Source of the DNA: Actinomycetota bacterium
GTDB taxonomy: Bacteria; Actinomycetota; Acidimicrobiia; Acidimicrobiales; JAHWKP01
NCBI GenBank assembly: GCA_019347775.1
Contig: JAHWKP010000070.1
Span: 1 to 8,435 of the forward strand
DNA: 8,435 bases
Direction: 5' to 3'
Shown: one piece after another, positions 6,087 to 8,435 of the stretch
Layout of the letters: the number at the start of each line of letters is the position of its first letter
Numbering within the stretch: position 1 is the first letter of the stretch
Notes under the pieces: generated by a model
The model's database searches: none
Told to the model about the DNA's origin: nothing
What the model saw: only the letters and a program-made list of their open reading frames with translations
Program-made: the position numbers and the translations under genes

Positions 6087-6989
6087 TTGACCGCCGACCC
6101 GCCCGGCAAGCAAGTCTGGAGACCAAGCCGTAAACAGTCCGCGCTCTTGGTGTTCGGAACGGTTGTCGTGTTCGCCGGACTGTTGTTTACGCTGCCCGAA
6201 GATCAGGAGCGTTCCCTCCGCCCCACGACTGTCAGTCGCCCATCGCAGACGACGGCCGCCGCCGCTGGGACTGACTCTTCGGGTGCTCCAGCAACCAACC
6301 TGAACGACGTTGGTTCTTCGGCCCGTCCATCAGGGCTCACTTCGAGTGCCGAAACCACACCCGTTTCTCCGAATTTCTCCAGGCCGGCCCAAGGGCGTTT
6401 TGTGTATCACCAGACGATCGAATCGAGCGGCGATCGCACCGAAGAAGAGACTTCCTGGATCATCACCCACCTAGACGGAGAACGCTTTGAGCAGACTTCC
6501 GCCGTTGGCAGGGACGGCGACCCCGACGAGAAGAGCACCAACTTCACCATCAAATGGTCGGCGGAAGCAGCTACGCGAATTGCGATGCAATTCCCAGCCG
6601 TTCAAGCGGACGAGCGCAGGCGGTGTGATCTCGAGCCCCCGTTACTCATCAAGCCGCTCCCCTTGGAAGTCGGGCTCACCTGGGAGTCGGCGTCCGTTTG
6701 CGGCAAGGGGGCGCGGCGCACGATCGAAGAGTTCTCAGGGAAGGTGGTGCGCACCGAGCGGACCCAAGTGGCGGGCGTAGAGCTCGATACTTTCGTAATC
6801 GAAACCTCCTCCGGCGCCGGTCAACGCGGTCGGTTTTGGTTCACCGTGGAATCCACCGACTGGTTCTCACCGGAGCTCGGCATGACCGTTCGCAGAACCG
6901 CCGTCAAGCGCGAAACCGAGACAGGGGGTGGATTCCGCCAGGAGATCACCACAGCGCTTCTGACCTGGCCCGGCTCGCCGCCTGGCTGA
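6087..6989 (+). CDS. Unrecognised membrane-anchored extracytoplasmic protein
   Basis: I do not recognise this family. From a TTG at 6087 it is 300 residues long. A basic N-terminus (K8, R12, R15, K16) precedes one hydrophobic segment (about 19-36), consistent with a signal anchor leaving the rest outside the cell. Residues 37-103 are a Ser/Thr/Ala/Pro-rich flexible linker. Residues 104-300 look like a beta-rich domain with alternating hydrophobic and polar residues, two cysteines (C180, C205) that could form a disulfide, and late FWFTVESTDWFSPELGMTVR (roughly 250-270). That last stretch recalls secreted proteins with an 'F.v..d.wfsPelG..v' ending, but I cannot name a family. The start is four bases after pyrE's stop, so it is probably co-transcribed; no ribosome site is visible. 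An ATG at 5958 in the same frame would overlap pyrE by 125 bases and is less likely. It converges on purM with only 9 bases between. Confidence 0.75.
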   Translation: MTADPPGKQVWRPSRKQSALLVFGTVVVFAGLLFTLPEDQERSLRPTTVSRPSQTTAAAAGTDSSGAPATNLNDVGSSARPSGLTSSAETTPVSPNFSRPAQGRFVYHQTIESSGDRTEEETSWIITHLDGERFEQTSAVGRDGDPDEKSTNFTIKWSAEAATRIAMQFPAVQADERRRCDLEPPLLIKPLPLEVGLTWESASVCGKGARRTIEEFSGKVVRTERTQVAGVELDTFVIETSSGAGQRGRFWFTVESTDWFSPELGMTVRRTAVKRETETGGGFRQEITTALLTWPGSPPG

Positions 6990-6998
6990 CGGCTCGAC

Positions 6999-8096
6999 TC
7001 AGACGATTCGGGTGCGGCGTTCTCCGGCGGTGATCTCGCCGACTTGAGCGGCGCGGTGGCCAGCGGCCCTCAGCACGTCGAGGGCCTTGAACGCATCCCT
7101 CGAGTTGACGACCACGACCATGCCGATTCCGAGGTTGAAGGTCCGCGACATCTCCGCGTCCTTGACCTTCCCGCGGTTCTGGATCTCGGTGAAGATGCGG
7201 GGCACCTCCCAGTTGCGGCGCTCGAGAACGGCGTCGCAATCCGCAGGCAGGACGCGGCTGACGTTGCCCACCAAACCACCGCCGGTGATGTGGGCCACGG
7301 CTCCGACGTCGATGGCGCGCAGGAGTGCGGCGATGGCCGGGGCATAGATGACGGACGGCTCGAGTAGCTCGTCGGCCAGAGAGTGCCGGGCGCCGTCGTA
7401 GGCGGGTCCTTCGAGCGGAAGGTCGGCCACATCGAGAAGAACCTTGCGAGCCAGCGAGTACCCATTCGACCTGAGACCGGGTGACGGCAGACCGATCAGG
7501 ACGTCTCCGGGTCGCACATGGGCACCGGTGATGATCCGATCGCGCTCGACAACGCCGATGGCCGAACCGACCAGATCGAACTCGCCCGGCTCCATGGCGC
7601 CGGGGTGCTCGGCCATCTCGCCGCCTATCAGCGCGCAGCCGGCCTGCCGGCAGCCTTCGGCGATGCCCTCGACGAGTTGCTCGATGTGGTCGGGGTCGAG
7701 CTTGCCGACGGCGATGTAGTCGAGCATGAAGAGTGGCTCGGCGCCCTGGCACACCAGATCGTCGACGCACATGGCGACGAGGTCGGTGCCGATGGTGGTG
7801 AAGCGTCCGGTGGCCTGCGCGATCAAGGCCTTGGTGCCGACGCCATCGGTGGAGCCGACCAGAACGGGCTGGCGGTACTTCGCCGCCGGGAACTCGAAGA
7901 GGCCGCCGAAGCCGCCGATGTCCCCGATGACCTCGGGCCGGAAGGTGGAGCGCACCTTGTCCTTGATGCGCTCGACGGCCGCTTCGCCCGCGGCCACGTC
8001 GACGCCCGCATCGGCGTACGTGAAGGACTTGGCGTCGTCGGGCTCTCCGCGAGAGGTCTCCTCCCAGTCCCGGCCTTCGGATTTTCCGGACCTCAT
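6999..8096 (-). CDS. purM: Phosphoribosylformylglycinamidine cyclo-ligase (AIR synthetase)
   Basis: A 365-residue enzyme that closes the imidazole ring, turning FGAM and ATP into AIR in purine synthesis. Family blocks in order: FTYADAGVDVAAGEAAVERI (25-44), GSTDGVGTK (81-89), DLVAMCVDDLVCQGAEPLFM (105-124), IGGEMAEHPGAM (157-168), GLPSPGLRSNGYSLAR (202-217), HITGGGLVGN (269-278) and NLGIGMVVVV (321-330). The C-terminus 'VGEI..GER' is typical. About 25 hydrophilic residues precede the first block, similar to the short extension of mycobacterial PurM. The ATG at 8096 overlaps the purF stop as ATGA, which signals translational coupling; the frame's further ATG at 8168 lies inside purF and is unlikely. 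The ribosome site is weak. Its 3' end faces the unknown anchored gene with 9 bases between stops and no visible terminator. Confidence 0.96.
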   Translation of the reverse strand: MRSGKSEGRDWEETSRGEPDDAKSFTYADAGVDVAAGEAAVERIKDKVRSTFRPEVIGDIGGFGGLFEFPAAKYRQPVLVGSTDGVGTKALIAQATGRFTTIGTDLVAMCVDDLVCQGAEPLFMLDYIAVGKLDPDHIEQLVEGIAEGCRQAGCALIGGEMAEHPGAMEPGEFDLVGSAIGVVERDRIITGAHVRPGDVLIGLPSPGLRSNGYSLARKVLLDVADLPLEGPAYDGARHSLADELLEPSVIYAPAIAALLRAIDVGAVAHITGGGLVGNVSRVLPADCDAVLERRNWEVPRIFTEIQNRGKVKDAEMSRTFNLGIGMVVVVNSRDAFKALDVLRAAGHRAAQVGEITAGERRTRIV

Positions 8097-8435
8097 CCGG
8101 TTTGGGACTTCTCGAGTACCGACTTGCTGAGGTTCACCGGAACGGCGGTGGGATAGCTGCCCGTCCAACAGGCCGCGCAGAAGCCCGCGCCCGGGGCGTC
8201 GATCGCGGCCAGCAGTCCTTCGAGGCTGAGATAGGCCAGGCTGTCCGCGGCCAGCACACTCTCGATTTCACCTATCGGCAGGTTCGCCGCCAGCAGCTCG
8301 CCCCGGCTGCTCATGTCGATCCCGTAGAAGCAGGGCCACTGGATGGGCGGCGAGGCGATGCGCAGGTGCACCTCGGTGGCACCGGCTTCGCGCAGCATCC
8401 GGACCAGCTGGGTCTGGGTGGTGCCCCGCACGATC
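8093..8435 (-). CDS. purF: Amidophosphoribosyltransferase, C-terminal part (cut by the window edge)
   Basis: The frame is open to the right edge, so only the last 113 residues or so are visible. They begin IVRGTTQ, from the PRPP-binding part of the phosphoribosyltransferase domain. MLREAGATEVHLRIASPPI follows, then PCFYGIDMSSRGELLAA, and near the end FCAACWTGSYPT. The cysteine of PCFYGID and the C-x-x-C of FCAACWTG match the iron-sulfur cluster ligands of the Bacillus-type enzyme, so this is probably an Fe-S class PurF. The enzyme makes phosphoribosylamine from PRPP and glutamine, the first committed step of purine synthesis. Its TGA overlaps the purM ATG by four bases (ATGA). Confidence 0.95.
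   Translation of the reverse strand, partial: IVRGTTQTQLVRMLREAGATEVHLRIASPPIQWPCFYGIDMSSRGELLAANLPIGEIESVLAADSLAYLSLEGLLAAIDAPGAGFCAACWTGSYPTAVPVNLSKSVLEKSQTG

Noticed and set aside
6946..7770. 274-codon minus-strand open frame overlapping purM
   Set aside because: Extremely Arg-rich, out of frame with purM, whose family blocks are all intact.
1..8435. CRISPR array, insertion sequence, tRNA, rRNA, phage or defence genes
   Set aside because: No direct-repeat/spacer pattern, transposase, terminal inverted repeats, cloverleaf or known defence motif was seen on reading both strands.

Overview
The window is about 8.4 kb of gene-dense, high-GC bacterial chromosome. Several features point to an actinobacterium. 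There is a BldC-type MerR-like regulator, GTG and TTG starts are frequent, and PurM carries a short hydrophilic N-terminal extension like that of mycobacterial enzymes. The order purF-purM ... amino-acid dehydrogenase ... bldC also recalls the Streptomyces coelicolor purF-purM-x-vdh-x-bldC neighbourhood (recalled, not searched). The fused E1 and the inserted genes suggest a lineage outside Streptomyces, possibly Acidimicrobiia; that placement is inference.

Layout, left to right. (1) 1-190 (+): the C-terminal end of a gene that begins outside the window, with a sequence pattern of bacterial PH (YdbS/YdbT-like) proteins. Its last 23 bases overlap the convergent VOC gene. (2) 168-2221 (-): a tight leftward operon, bldC -> NfeD-family membrane protein -> SPFH/stomatin-like protein -> small VOC-fold protein. 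The genes abut, except for a 25-bp gap between bldC and the NfeD gene that holds a GC-rich 7-bp-stem hairpin. (3) About 2222-2374: divergent promoter region with a plausible -10 element, a 10-bp palindrome, an inverted repeat and short direct repeats. (4) 2375-6989 (+): a rightward operon in which every gene overlaps or abuts the next: Leu/Val/Phe-type dehydrogenase -> fused alpha+beta E1 of a 2-oxoacid dehydrogenase complex -> orotate phosphoribosyltransferase (pyrE) -> unrecognised membrane-anchored extracytoplasmic protein. (5) 6999-8435 (-): purM and the C-terminal part of purF, translationally coupled by an ATGA overlap.

How the genes fit together. The dehydrogenase would deaminate a branched-chain amino acid to its 2-oxo acid. 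The TPP-dependent E1 would decarboxylate that acid, giving acyl-CoA once E2 and E3, which are not in the window, act. pyrE (pyrimidine synthesis) and purF/purM (purine synthesis) flank this module. NfeD plus SPFH is a known membrane-microdomain pair, here placed directly behind a developmental-type regulator. No mobile element, CRISPR array, tRNA or rRNA is visible. The novelty is mainly in architecture: the bldC-NfeD-SPFH-VOC unit, the fused E1 with altered TPP motifs, the E1/pyrE overlap, the intercistronic hairpin and the unknown anchored protein.
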